This document shows, piece after piece, positions 47,231-56,133 of a stretch of DNA of 64,000 nucleotides (the first letter of the stretch is position 1; every line of letters begins with the position of its first letter). The notes beneath the pieces were generated by a model. That model was given only the letters and a program-made list of their open reading frames with translations, was not told the origin of the DNA and made no database searches. The position numbers and the translations under genes are program-made. This DNA is from VRUE01 sp963727465 (GTDB lineage: Bacteria; Actinomycetota; Thermoleophilia; Solirubrobacterales; 70-9), in the NCBI GenBank assembly GCA_963727465.1, contig CAVSGL010000018.1:1-64000 (forward strand), written 5' to 3'.

Positions 47231-48700
47231 GCCGAGCGCCTTCTGGGTCGTCGCCGGCCTCACTCTCGGCGCCGCCGCGCTGCGCTTCGCGACGCTCGGC
47301 GTGCAGGCGTACCACCACGACGAGGTCGTCACCGCCAGCCGCGTGCTGCGCGGCGACTTCGCCCACGCGATGGAAGCGGTCGGCTTCAGCGAGTCGGCGC
47401 CGCCGCTCTACTACGCCCTCGCCTGGCTGTGGACACAGCTCACCGGCACCGGCGAGGTCGGCCTGCGCTCGCTCTCGGCGCTGGCCGGCGTGGCGACCGT
47501 CCCCGTCGCCTACCTGCTCGGCGCCGAGCTGCGCGGCCGCCGCGCCGGCCTGACCGCGGCCGCGCTCGTCGCCGTCAACCCGATGCTGCTCTGGTACTCG
47601 CAGGAGGCCCGCGGCTACGCCCTGCTCGTCCTGCTCACCGCCCTCGCCGCCCTCTACTTCTTCCGCGCCCTGAGAGGGACCTCGCGGAGGGATCTGGCGC
47701 TCTGGGGCGTGTTCTCGGCGCTGGCGCTGGCGACGCACTACTTCGCGATCTTCCCGGTCGCCTTCGAGGCCGCCTGGCTGCTCTGGCGGCGCCGCGGAGC
47801 GGCGCTCGCCGGGGTCGGAATCGTCGCCGTCGCCGGCCTGGCGCTGACGCCGCTGCTCGTCCACCAGATGTCGCTCGGGCACGCCGAGTGGATCGGCGAC
47901 CGCAGCCTCGGGCACCGGCTCTGGGAGGCCGGCGTCACCCTCGTCGTCGGCGAGACCGGTGACATCGTCGCCCGGCCGGAGACCGTGCAGCAGGCGGTGC
48001 TGCCGCTGCTCGCGCTGCTCGCCGCGCTCGCGCTGCTGACCCTGCGCGGCGAGCGGGCCGAGCGCCGCGCCGGCGGCACGATGCTCGCCCTCGCCGCGGC
48101 CACGGTGCTCGTGCCGCTGGGCCTGGCGCTCGCCGTTCCCGGCAAGGACTACGTGCTCGCGCGCAACCTGATCCCGGCGCTGGTCCCGCTGCTGGTCGCG
48201 GTCGCGATCGGTATGAGTCTGAGCCGGGCGCGACGGACGGGCACGGTCCTCGCCGCGGTCCTCGTCGTCTACTCGCTCGGCTTCAGCGTCTGGGCGAGCT
48301 TCTCGCCGAGCGTCCAGCGGCCCGACTGGCGTGCCGTCGCCGACCGGATCGGCGAGCCGGCGGCGCCGCGGGCGATCGTGCTCTGGACGCTCGGCGCGGC
48401 GTCGCTGCGCTGGTACCTCTCGACCGGCTCCTTCCAGGCGCAACCCTCCGAAGGCTTCGACTGGAGCGTCCACGAAGCCGACTTCGTCTCCGACGGCCCG
48501 GCGCCGCCGGTCCCGCGGCGGCTGCTCGGCCCGCGTTTCCGCCAGGTCGCCTACGAACCGGTTGGCCGCCTCTACGTGCGCCGTTACGCGCTGCCGGGCC
48601 CGGATCTGGCGCCGCTGCGCCTGCGCCGCATCCGCCGCGCCGAGCTCGGCTTCCGCAGCAACGGCGTGCTCCTCGACGGCATCGGCGTCCCCTGACCCCC

Positions 48701-48810
48701 GAGCGCGGTCGAGCTTTGCTCCGCTATGCGACGACAACCTCGACCGCGCCCTGACTCCCCCGAGCGCGGTCGAGCTTTGCTCCGCTATGCGACGACAACC
48801 TCGACCGCGC
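48701..48810. repeat. Tandem hairpins of the CCGCTATGCG family (copies 2 and 3)
   Basis: An identical 49-nt unit occurs at 48701-48749 and 48762-48810. In each, GCGCGGTCGAG pairs with CTCGACCGCGC (11 bp) around a loop that holds CCGCTATGCG. The same plan is found once at 13515-13552. The pair follows the stop of the GT39-like gene by 5 nt and may terminate it. Confidence 0.8.
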
Positions 48811-48863
48811 TCGCTGTTTGGAGCTATCCTCAGCGGGAACGTGACTTCCAGCGAGGAGATGGC

Positions 48864-49292
48864 ATGAGCAAGACGAAGGCGAGTCAGGCGGCGGATATCT
48901 ACTCGACCGCGCGCGAGAACCCGTATGTGCAGCGGCTGATCGAGGACGAAGAGCTGCGCGACAACCTGCGCGAAGCCTTCGAAGCCGCCCGTGGCGCCTA
49001 CACCCGCGCGACCGGCAACGGCAAGGGCACGGTCAAGGCCGTGACCAGCGACAAGAAGGTGCAGAAGGACCTGCGCTCGGCCGCCGAGAGCCTGCGCGAA
49101 GCCTCGGAGGCGTTCAAAGCGCCGAAGAAGCGCCGCAAGAGCCGGCTCGGCCGCCTGATCCTCTTCGGCATCGTCGCCGGCGTGATCGCGCTGATCGTCA
49201 GCGAGGACGCGCGCAAGACCGTCCTCGACGCCCTCTTTGGGGCCGAGGAGGAGTTCGAGTACACCAGCACGACCTCCATCAACGGCGCCTGA
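48864..49292 (+). CDS. Small single-pass membrane protein
   Basis: This 142-aa protein has a helical, charged N-terminal region (ADIYSTARENPYVQRLIEDEELRDNLREAFEAARGAY), a basic patch (KAPKKRRKSRLGR) and one membrane helix (LILFGIVAGVIALIV, about 105-120), then an acidic tail. The basic patch implies the N-terminus faces the cytoplasm. The function is unknown. GAGGAG lies 5 nt before the ATG, and a TATCCT box lies at 48826-48831. Confidence 0.75.
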   Translation: MSKTKASQAADIYSTARENPYVQRLIEDEELRDNLREAFEAARGAYTRATGNGKGTVKAVTSDKKVQKDLRSAAESLREASEAFKAPKKRRKSRLGRLILFGIVAGVIALIVSEDARKTVLDALFGAEEEFEYTSTTSINGA

Positions 49293-49344
49293 CGGACACC
49301 GGCGCCGCCGGGCGGCGTCAGTCGGTGCCACTAGACTGAGCTGT

Positions 49345-49953
49345 ATGGAGGCGGCGACCAAAGAGCGCGAGCTGAGCGGGGAAAAGGCGCAGCGCATCGT
49401 CGACGCGATGCGCGAGAGCGTCGCCAAGCGCGGCGCCGCCGGCTCGACCTTCGAGCACGTCGCCCGCGAGGCCGGCGTCAGCCGCGGCCTGCTGCACTAC
49501 TACTTCGGCACCAAGGAGCGGCTGCTGGTCGAGGTCGTCCGCCGCGACTCCGAGATCCGCATCGCCCGGCTCGACAAGCCGCTGGCCGAGGCGGAGAGCG
49601 TCGACGACGTGCTCACCGTGCTCGTCTCCAGCCTCACCGACCTGATCGACAACGAACCCGCCTTCTTCCTGCTGCTCTACGAGCTGTTCAGCGCCGGTCG
49701 CCGCAACCCGGAGATCCAGCGCGAGGTCGGCCAGCTCTTCGACACGACGCGCACTCACGTCGCCGAGATCCTCGAGCAGAAGGAACGCGAGGGCGTGCTC
49801 AAGCTGCGCCACGAAGCCGAGGCGATCGTCGCCTACCTCTTCGCCGCGGCCGACGGCTTCGCCCTTCAGGCGCTCTCGGAGCCGGGCCGCGACATCAGCG
49901 CCGCGCTCGAGGCCGGGGCGGCCTCGGCCCGCTTCCTGCTCGCCGGGGAGTGA
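49345..49953 (+). CDS. TetR-family transcriptional regulator
   Basis: This 202-aa protein has a TetR helix-turn-helix: RIVDAMRESVAKRGAAGSTFEHVAREAGVSRGLLHYYFGTKERLLVEVV, then a C-terminal ligand domain with FFLLLYELFSAGRRNPEIQREV. TAGACT ends 7 nt before the ATG, so the transcript is probably leaderless. The MMPL gene follows, with a palindrome at 49988-50003 between the two, so this regulator likely represses that transporter. Confidence 0.92.
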   Translation: MEAATKERELSGEKAQRIVDAMRESVAKRGAAGSTFEHVAREAGVSRGLLHYYFGTKERLLVEVVRRDSEIRIARLDKPLAEAESVDDVLTVLVSSLTDLIDNEPAFFLLLYELFSAGRRNPEIQREVGQLFDTTRTHVAEILEQKEREGVLKLRHEAEAIVAYLFAAADGFALQALSEPGRDISAALEAGAASARFLLAGE

Positions 49954-49987
49954 CCGGACTCACAGACCGCTGAGGCTCGCTGCGCAA

Positions 49988-50003
49988 GGCTGGCCAACCA
50001 GCC
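49988..50003. promoter_or_regulatory. Operator-like palindrome before the MMPL gene
   Basis: GGCTGG and CCAGCC are inverse copies around CCAA, 13 nt before ATG 50017. A related dyad, ACTGGCTGGTCAGCCAGT, lies at 56012-56029. Both are plausible sites for the TetR protein encoded at 49345. Confidence 0.5.
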
Positions 50004-50016
50004 AATGCGGGAGCCG

Positions 50017-52242
50017 ATGAGCAGACTGGCGGGATTCCTCGGACGTCGACGTCGCTGGGTCCTGGCCGGCTGGGTCCTCGTCCTCGTGCTTGCCCTGCCC
50101 TTCGCCTCGCGGCAGACCGAACACCTCACGGGCGGCGGCTTCGACGTGCCGGGCAGTCAGTCGAAGGCGGTGAGCGACGCGCTCGAAGGCCAGTTCAGCG
50201 GCGACTCGAACGGCATCGCCGTGCTGCTTCGGGCGGCCCCCGGCGCGGGAGCCGCTTCCCAGCAGGCCGCGCTGGCGCGGGTGCGCCACGCCGTCGCCGC
50301 TCTCGACGCGGTCAGCCTGCCGCCGCCGGTTGCGCGCCGGGCGGCGGCCTCGCTGCGCGCCCGCGGAGTCGCGATGCTGCCGCTCAGCAGCAGCCTCGGC
50401 GGCGACGAACTGATCGACTCCGCCTCGACCCTGCGCGAAGACCTCGATCCCGGCGCCACCCGGGCCGGCGTCACCACCTACCTGGCGGGGCAGCCGACGA
50501 TCTGGGCGGGCATGCAGGAGCTCTCCAAGAAGGACCTCTCCGAGGCCGAGGCGGGCGGCTTCCCGATCGTCGCGATCATCCTGCTCGTCGTCTTCGGCTC
50601 GCTCGCCGCGGCGGCGCTGCCGCTGGCGCTCGGCTTCGTCAGCGTGATCGTCACCGGCGCCCTGATCTACTTCATCTCGCTGGAGATGAGCACCTCGGTC
50701 TTCGTCACCAATATGGCCTCGATGATCGGCATCGGGGTCGCGGTCGACTACTCGCTCTTCATCCTCGCCCGCTACCGCGAGGAGCGGGCCGCGGGGCGCG
50801 GCCCCGGCGACGCCCGCGCCGAGGCGCTCTCGACCTCCGGCCTCGCGGTCAGCTTCTCCGGCCTCGCGGTGATCGTCTCGCTTGCCGGCCTCTGGATGGT
50901 CGACAACCAGGCGCTGCGCTCGATGGCGCTCGGGGCGATGACCGTGGTCGCGATCTCGATCCTCGCGGCGACGACGCTGCTGCCGGCGCTGATCGCGATG
51001 CTCGGCGACCGCGTGCTGCCCGGCGGGCTGGTGGCAAAGGTCCTCGCTTGGGTCAAGCGACCGTTCCAGGGTGGGCGCGCCACGCCCGGACGCGGGAGCA
51101 GAGGACGTGGCGCAATCGATTCGGCGTTCTGGTCTCGCTGGACCGCCAACATCATGGCTCGCCCCTGGGTCGCGGTGATCGGCGTCAGCGGCGTGCTGCT
51201 CTTCCTCGCGATTCCCGTGCTCTCGCTCACCACCGGCACGCAGGCGCTGGGCCAGTTCCCCAAGGGCAGCGACGTGCGGCTCGGCAACGAGCTCGCCTCG
51301 CGCCAGCTCGGCGGTGGCACGGACCCGGTTCAGCTCGTCGCCCGCTTCGACGCCCGCGCCGGCGACGCTCAGCGGCGCGCCGCCACGGCGCAGCTCGTGC
51401 GCCGGCTCGAAGCGACGCCCGGCGTCGCGTCTGTCGCCCGGCCGGCCTTCGCCCCCCACAGCGTCCTGGTCCAGGCGACGCCGAGCGTGTCGAGCGAGTC
51501 CGACGCGGCGATCGCGCTGGTCGAGCGCCTGCGCGACTCGGTCGTGCCGGCGACGCGGATCGCCGCGATCGCGACCGTCGACGTCGGCGGCGAAACCGCC
51601 CGCGGCCACGACGTCCGCACGCTGATCAGCGGCTCGATGTGGAAGATCATCCTCTTCGTCCTCGCGCTCAGCTTCCTCGTCCTGATGACGATGCTGCGCT
51701 CGCTGCTGCTGCCGCTGAAGGCGGTGCTGATGAACCTGCTCTCGATCGGGGCGGCGTTCGGCGTGCTCGTCGCGATCTTCCAGTGGGGCTGGCTCGACAG
51801 CCTGCTCGGCTTCGAAAGCCAGGGCGCCCTCGACACGATCAACGTGCCGCTGATCTTCGCCGTCGTCTTCGGCCTCTCGATGGACTACGAGGTTTTCCTC
51901 ATGTCGCGCATCCGCGAGCGCTACATGGAGCACGGCGACAACGAGCGCGCCGTCGCCGAAGGCCTCTCGACCAGCGCCCGCACGATCTCCTCGGCGGCGC
52001 TGATAATGACCTGCGTCTTCGCCGTCTTCGTGCTCACCGGCGTGCCCTCGATCAAGGAGCTCGGCCTCGGCAGCGCCGTGGCGATCGCCCTCGACGCCAC
52101 CCTGGTCCGCCTGATCCTCGTGCCGGCGGCGATGAAGCTGCTCGGCGACTGGAACTGGTGGATGCCGAGCTGGCTCGACCGCCTGCTGCCCGATTTCTCC
52201 TTCGAGACCGGCGCCCACGAGCCCGAGCCCGCCAAGGCGTGA
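50017..52242 (+). CDS. MMPL-family RND transporter
   Basis: This 741-aa protein has the MMPL plan of two periplasmic domains and twelve helices: GIGVAVDYSLFILARYREERAAG in the first membrane block and VVFGLSMDYEVFLMSRIRERYMEHGD in the second. It would export lipids, siderophores or drugs using the proton gradient. I took MSRLAGFLGRR at 50017, after GGGAG; an ATG at 50005 lies next to the operator. It is only distantly similar to the MMPL protein at 13929-16064. Between the halves is a basic, Gly/Arg-rich linker (about residues 345-370). Confidence 0.92.
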   Translation: MSRLAGFLGRRRRWVLAGWVLVLVLALPFASRQTEHLTGGGFDVPGSQSKAVSDALEGQFSGDSNGIAVLLRAAPGAGAASQQAALARVRHAVAALDAVSLPPPVARRAAASLRARGVAMLPLSSSLGGDELIDSASTLREDLDPGATRAGVTTYLAGQPTIWAGMQELSKKDLSEAEAGGFPIVAIILLVVFGSLAAAALPLALGFVSVIVTGALIYFISLEMSTSVFVTNMASMIGIGVAVDYSLFILARYREERAAGRGPGDARAEALSTSGLAVSFSGLAVIVSLAGLWMVDNQALRSMALGAMTVVAISILAATTLLPALIAMLGDRVLPGGLVAKVLAWVKRPFQGGRATPGRGSRGRGAIDSAFWSRWTANIMARPWVAVIGVSGVLLFLAIPVLSLTTGTQALGQFPKGSDVRLGNELASRQLGGGTDPVQLVARFDARAGDAQRRAATAQLVRRLEATPGVASVARPAFAPHSVLVQATPSVSSESDAAIALVERLRDSVVPATRIAAIATVDVGGETARGHDVRTLISGSMWKIILFVLALSFLVLMTMLRSLLLPLKAVLMNLLSIGAAFGVLVAIFQWGWLDSLLGFESQGALDTINVPLIFAVVFGLSMDYEVFLMSRIRERYMEHGDNERAVAEGLSTSARTISSAALIMTCVFAVFVLTGVPSIKELGLGSAVAIALDATLVRLILVPAAMKLLGDWNWWMPSWLDRLLPDFSFETGAHEPEPAKA

Positions 52243-52262
52243 TCGCCGTCTAGGATGACGGG

Positions 52263-53663
52263 GTGGCGGATGACCTTGCATTTGCCGGGGCGGCGAAGCA
52301 GGCCGAGATGGTGCGGGCGGGGGAGGTTTCCTCGCGCGAGCTGGCGCAGCTCTGCCTCGACCGGATCGAGCGGCTCGACCCGCAGCTGAACTGCTTCCGC
52401 GCGGTCTTCGCCGAGCGGGCGCTGCTCGAAGCCGAGCAGGCGGAAGCGCGCCTGCGCGGCGGCGACGAGCGGCCGCTGCTCGGCGTGCCGGTGGCGATCA
52501 AGGACGAGGTCGACGTGAGCGGCGACGTGACGACCTACGGCACCGACGGCTTCGACGACCCCGCCGCCGCCGACGCCGAGGCGGTGCGCAAGCTGCGCGA
52601 GGCGGGCGCGGTGATCGTCGGCAAGACGCTGCTGCCCGAGCTGGCGATCTGCGGCTTCACCGAGTCGGCGACCTACGGTGTGACGCGGAACCCCTGGAAC
52701 CCGCAGCGCACGCCCGGCGGCTCCAGCGGCGGCAGCGCCGCGGCGGTCGCCGCCGGCCTCGTGCCGATCGCCTTTGCCTCCGACGGCGCCGGCTCGATCC
52801 GCATCCCCGCCGCCTCCTGCGGCCTCTTCGGGCTCAAACCGCAGCGCGGCCGCGTCTCGGTCGCGCCCGACGCGGCGCGCTGGAACGGCATGTCGGCCTT
52901 CGGCTGCGTCAGCCGCTCGGTGCGCGACACGGCGCTCTGGCTCGACGTCAGCCTCGACCGCTCGGGCGACGGCCCGCCGCCGCCCGAGCGCCCCTTCGCC
53001 GAGGCTGCCGCGGCGCCGCCCGGCAGGCTGCGCGTCGCCTGGTCCAGCGCGGCGCCGCGCGCGGTCGCGCCGGTGACCGTCGACGCGGTCGCCAAGGGCG
53101 CGGTCGCCGACACCGCCGAGGTGCTCGGCTCGCTCGGGCACGAGGTCGCCCAGCGCGACCCGGACTGGGGCCGGATCGGCGACAACTCGGTGCCGCGCTA
53201 CCTGCGCGGGATCGCCGAAGACTTCGCCAAGGCGCCGAACCCGGAGCGGCTCGAACGGCGCACCCGGGCGATGGCGCGGCTCGGCCGCCTGATCCCGGAC
53301 GGCCTGTTCGAGAAGGCGCGCCGCGGCGAAGCGGCCGATGCCGCCCGCGTCAACGCGATCTTCGAGAACCACGACGTGCTGATGACCCCGGTGATGGGCG
53401 GCACGGCGCTGCCCGTGCGCCGCTGGGAGGGACGCGGGGCGCTCTGGACGCTGCTGGGAATGAGCCGCTTCTACCCCTACTGCATCCCCTGGAACCACCT
53501 CGGCAACCCGGCGATGTCGGTGCCCGCGGGCTTCGCCGCCGACGGCATGCCGCTCGCCGTGCAGATCGTCGGCCGCCCCGGCGCTGAGGCGACCCTGCTC
53601 TCACTCGCCGCCCAGCTCGAGGCCGAGCGCCCGTGGGCGGATAAGAAACCACCCATCGCCTAG
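52263..53663 (+). CDS. Amidase signature-family enzyme
   Basis: This 466-aa enzyme has the Ser-cisSer-Lys triad: Lys80 in GVPVAIKDEVDV, Ser154/155 in TPGGSSGGSAAAVAAG and Ser178 in SDGAGSIRIPAA. It hydrolyses an amide, but substrate and pathway are open. It lacks GatB-C neighbours, so it is probably not GatA. TAGGAT ends 6 nt before the GTG start, so it looks leaderless. It converges with the antitoxin gene at 53670. Confidence 0.9.
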   Translation: MADDLAFAGAAKQAEMVRAGEVSSRELAQLCLDRIERLDPQLNCFRAVFAERALLEAEQAEARLRGGDERPLLGVPVAIKDEVDVSGDVTTYGTDGFDDPAAADAEAVRKLREAGAVIVGKTLLPELAICGFTESATYGVTRNPWNPQRTPGGSSGGSAAAVAAGLVPIAFASDGAGSIRIPAASCGLFGLKPQRGRVSVAPDAARWNGMSAFGCVSRSVRDTALWLDVSLDRSGDGPPPPERPFAEAAAAPPGRLRVAWSSAAPRAVAPVTVDAVAKGAVADTAEVLGSLGHEVAQRDPDWGRIGDNSVPRYLRGIAEDFAKAPNPERLERRTRAMARLGRLIPDGLFEKARRGEAADAARVNAIFENHDVLMTPVMGGTALPVRRWEGRGALWTLLGMSRFYPYCIPWNHLGNPAMSVPAGFAADGMPLAVQIVGRPGAEATLLSLAAQLEAERPWADKKPPIA

Positions 53664-53669
53664 GAAAAG

Positions 53670-54053
53670 CTATGCCGACGACGCCGCCACGACGGAAACA
53701 TCGTCGTGGGCGATCGCCCCGCGCTTCTGTGCTCGCGCCGTCACCAGCGCCGGCTTGCGGCTCGCGGGCGCCACGTCGAGCACGAACTCGACCCCCAAGC
53801 ACCGAACGGTATTGATGATCGTGTCGATCTCTGGGTTGTGCTCCCCGGACTCGAGCTTGACCACGCGGGGCTGCGAAACGCCCAGCTTCTTCGCCAGGGC
53901 TCTCTGGCTCAGATTGTGCTGGGCGCGATAGCGCAGCAGCGTCGCCGCAAACTCCCGCGCAGGGGCGAGCCGCTGCCACTCTGCTCGGAAGCTCGGATCG
54001 GCGAGCTGCTCCTCGGCCAAGAGGGCATCGAAGTTCCTATTCGGAGTCGTCAT
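53670..54053 (-). CDS. XRE-family antitoxin (HigA-like)
   Basis: This 127-aa protein has a helix-turn-helix: LRYRAQHNLSQRALAKKLGVSQPRVVKLESGEHNPEIDTIINTVRCLG, with a longer N-terminus (FDALLAEEQLADPSFRAEWQRLAPAREF) typical of antitoxins paired with RelE/HigB toxins. It should neutralise the toxin encoded just upstream and repress the operon by binding the palindrome at 54063-54080. Confidence 0.82.
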   Translation of the reverse strand: MTTPNRNFDALLAEEQLADPSFRAEWQRLAPAREFAATLLRYRAQHNLSQRALAKKLGVSQPRVVKLESGEHNPEIDTIINTVRCLGVEFVLDVAPASRKPALVTARAQKRGAIAHDDVSVVAASSA

Positions 54054-54062
54054 CGGAGGTAT

Positions 54063-54090
54063 GATAATAGCTCTATTATCGGCAAGTCAA
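54063..54090 (-). promoter_or_regulatory. Antitoxin promoter with palindromic operator
   Basis: GATAATAG and CTATTATC are exact inverse copies around CT (54063-54080). On the minus strand TTGACT (54085-54090) serves as a -35 box, and 17 nt later TTATCA falls on the right half of the dyad as the -10. A repressor bound here would block the antitoxin gene. TTGACT also overlaps the end of the toxin gene. Confidence 0.6.
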
Positions 54091-54419
54091 CCGCGACGCT
54101 TCAGGCGATGGCGCGCCGCCGCAACAGCTCGGTCGAAGTCCTTCTTTTTTGCGGCCACCGCCAAGACCACGAATCGACCACCGAGTCGCGCATAAATCGG
54201 CCGAGCCTCGCAAGCTCCCTGTTTCGGCCGCAGCTCGAACAGATTCGCCTCGCCCTTCAACGACTTCATATGCGGCGACGGCAGGTCCGGCCCAAGATCC
54301 CTCAACTTCTGCACGACGTTGAAGACCGCCTTGCGATCTCCGCGCGCCTTCATGTCCTCGAAGTCGATAACCGCATCGCTGTCGAAGTCAACGGTCCAGG
54401 CTTTTGGCTGTTGGCCCAT
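54087..54419 (-). CDS. RelE/HigB-like toxin
   Basis: This 110-aa protein has the phage-derived Gp49/HigB-like plan: FNVVQKLRDLGPDLPSPHMKSLKGEANLFELRPKQG, ARPIYARLGGRFVVLAVAAKKKDF, and a basic tail. The family cuts ribosome-bound mRNA. It comes before its antitoxin, the HigBA order. No promoter is obvious in front of it; the antitoxin has its own, within the 33-nt gap between the genes. Confidence 0.78.
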   Translation of the reverse strand: MGQQPKAWTVDFDSDAVIDFEDMKARGDRKAVFNVVQKLRDLGPDLPSPHMKSLKGEANLFELRPKQGACEARPIYARLGGRFVVLAVAAKKKDFDRAVAAARHRLKRRG

Positions 54420-54652
54420 TCTGGCGACATTAGTCCTTGTAGCGGACTCAACGTGTTGTCGTCGTGACGACGGCCATCAGATTCGGCAGTTTGTGCCACT
54501 GAGCGAGGACAGCTCTCCCCTCGTGGATGCGGACTGGCGGACTGGCCGGACTCGTCCATCGGTCCGCCTGCTATCGGATCACTGCGACCACGAGAGCGAC
54601 GATCGGCCGCAGCCAGTGTTAGCCAGTTCGCCGCGAACCTAGGTGGACGGGG

Positions 54653-55939
54653 TTATGCGAAGACCTTGCGCATCCGGGCGATCTCGCGCAGCTTGCCGCG
54701 TGGGCGGATGCGCCGCGAGAGCAGCATCTTCAGCGGGCTGGCGTCGGGTTTGCTCATCGAGACGAAGTCGCCCCAGCTCGCCTCGATCGTCAGCGTCGGG
54801 TTGGGCGCTTCGCCCGGCTCGGCCCGGGTCGAGCCGTTGTCGAGCGTCAGGTGCCAGGGGTCGGCGTCGTCGAAGCGGTACTGGTAGACGAGCGGCGAGC
54901 CGTTGGCGGCCGCCGGGTCGGCGACGCGGGTGACGATGTCGAAGTAGAGGCGCTGGGTCTCGGGCGAGGCGTCGGGGACCGGGCCGTCGGGCGGGCCGAG
55001 CACGCCGGCCTCCATCAGCTTCACCTGGCGCTCCGCCACTTCCTCGGCGGACGCTTCCGGGTCGAAGGGGAAGACGCCGGGCGGCATCTCCTCGGTCGGG
55101 TAGCCGATCGTGCGCCAGCGCTGGCGGATCAGTTTGAGCCCGAAGCCGAAGATGTCCTCGAGCGAGAAGCCGTAGCACTCGGTGTATTCGCGGTCCATCC
55201 CCGGCGGGTAGAACACGGCCGGCCCGTAGGGCAGCGTTTCGCGCAGCAGCTCGACCACCGCGGCGCGGCATTCGGCGCCGTGGGGCTGCGAGAGGTCGAG
55301 CAGCTCGGAGAGCACCTTGACGCCGAAGCCGATGTGGCGCTGCTCGTCGCGCGAGACGTTGCCCATCCCCTCGCTGAAGCCGGGCATCGTTTCCTTCGAG
55401 GCGAAGAAGTCCTCGATGAAGTGCTGGCCGGGCTGGGCGAGGCTGCCCTCGACGATCAGGTGGTAGAGCGTGATCGCCTGCGCGTACTTGGGCAGCGAGC
55501 GGTCCCTGCGCAGCTCCTCGGCCATCCGGTCGAGCCGGTCGAAGATCCCGCGGTAGCCCCAGTTGAGCTGCGGCATCGTGGAGGAGAGGGTCTGCTCGAT
55601 CGAGTCGCCGCCGACCCCGATCACCTCCTTGAAGAAGCGGTGGAAGAAGATCGAGTGGCGGACCTCGTCGACCTGCTGGGTGGCGAGGAAGTAGGACTGC
55701 TCCTCGGTCGGCGCCGCGGTCACGTAGGGGGCGAGCGTGTCGGCAACCCGGTCCTCGCCGTAATAGAACATCGAGTAGATCCACATCGCCGAGCGCTGCT
55801 GGATCTCGCTCAGCGCCTCCCAGCCCTCGCGGTCCTTGGAGAAGTCGAGGTCGTAGGCGCTCCAGTTCCCCTGCTCCCAGCGCTTGTAGAGATCCTCGTA
55901 GGTGACGCTGTCCATCGGGCTCTGGGATGCGACGCTCAT
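54653..55939 (-). CDS. R2-like ligand-binding oxidase fused to an SCP2-like domain
   Basis: This 428-aa protein has an R2lox ferritin-like domain (about 1-300) with ligands Glu62, Glu92, His95, Glu164, Glu199 and His202 in YYGEDRV, DEVRHS, LYHLIVEG and SRDEQRHIGF. Val65 and Tyr159 stand where Mycobacterium R2lox forms its Val-Tyr ether cross-link, three after and five before the matching glutamates. Mycobacterium R2lox is about 314 aa; here about 110 further residues (PLVYQYRFDDADPWHLTLDNG, TLTIEASWGDFVSM) resemble a sterol-carrier SCP2 domain. It may oxidise a lipid. A TetR-type palindrome lies upstream at 56012. Confidence 0.85.
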   Translation of the reverse strand: MSVASQSPMDSVTYEDLYKRWEQGNWSAYDLDFSKDREGWEALSEIQQRSAMWIYSMFYYGEDRVADTLAPYVTAAPTEEQSYFLATQQVDEVRHSIFFHRFFKEVIGVGGDSIEQTLSSTMPQLNWGYRGIFDRLDRMAEELRRDRSLPKYAQAITLYHLIVEGSLAQPGQHFIEDFFASKETMPGFSEGMGNVSRDEQRHIGFGVKVLSELLDLSQPHGAECRAAVVELLRETLPYGPAVFYPPGMDREYTECYGFSLEDIFGFGLKLIRQRWRTIGYPTEEMPPGVFPFDPEASAEEVAERQVKLMEAGVLGPPDGPVPDASPETQRLYFDIVTRVADPAAANGSPLVYQYRFDDADPWHLTLDNGSTRAEPGEAPNPTLTIEASWGDFVSMSKPDASPLKMLLSRRIRPRGKLREIARMRKVFA

Positions 55940-56011
55940 AGTGCTCCTTCGGGCAGGGGGTTCCGCGCGGGACGCCTCGGTTGCGGCTATCGGCGCAGAG
56001 GTTAGCGCGAC

Positions 56012-56029
56012 ACTGGCTGGTCAGCCAGT
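56012..56029. promoter_or_regulatory. TetR-type palindrome upstream of the R2lox gene
   Basis: ACTGGCTGGTCAGCCAGT is a perfect palindrome of two 8-nt arms around GT, 72 nt upstream of the R2lox start codon and 104 nt before the NYN gene. It shares GGCTGG/CCAGCC halves with the site at 49988-50003. Confidence 0.6.
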
Positions 56030-56069
56030 CTCAAAGCGGGTGAACTCGTGCTATCTTGTCTGCACTACT

Positions 56070-56101
56070 CCCCGCCGCCCTTTCGAGGGCTGGCGGGGTT
56101 T
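56070..56101 (+). terminator. Intrinsic-terminator-like hairpin in the leader of the NYN gene
   Basis: CCCCGCC pairs with GGCGGGG and, inside it, CCCT with AGGG around TTCG, followed by TTT. It lies between a TATCTT box (56052-56057) and the GTG at 56134, so it would interrupt the leader. It may act as an attenuator. Confidence 0.55.
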
Positions 56102-56133
56102 CCGCTTTTCAGGGCCAATAGGAGGGGAAATCC

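Noticed and set aside
54319..54642. Plus-strand open frame of 107 codons over the toxin gene start and the following gap
   Set aside because: The first part is antisense to the RelE/HigB-like gene and the rest resembles nothing. The gap 54420-54652 holds no gene I can support.
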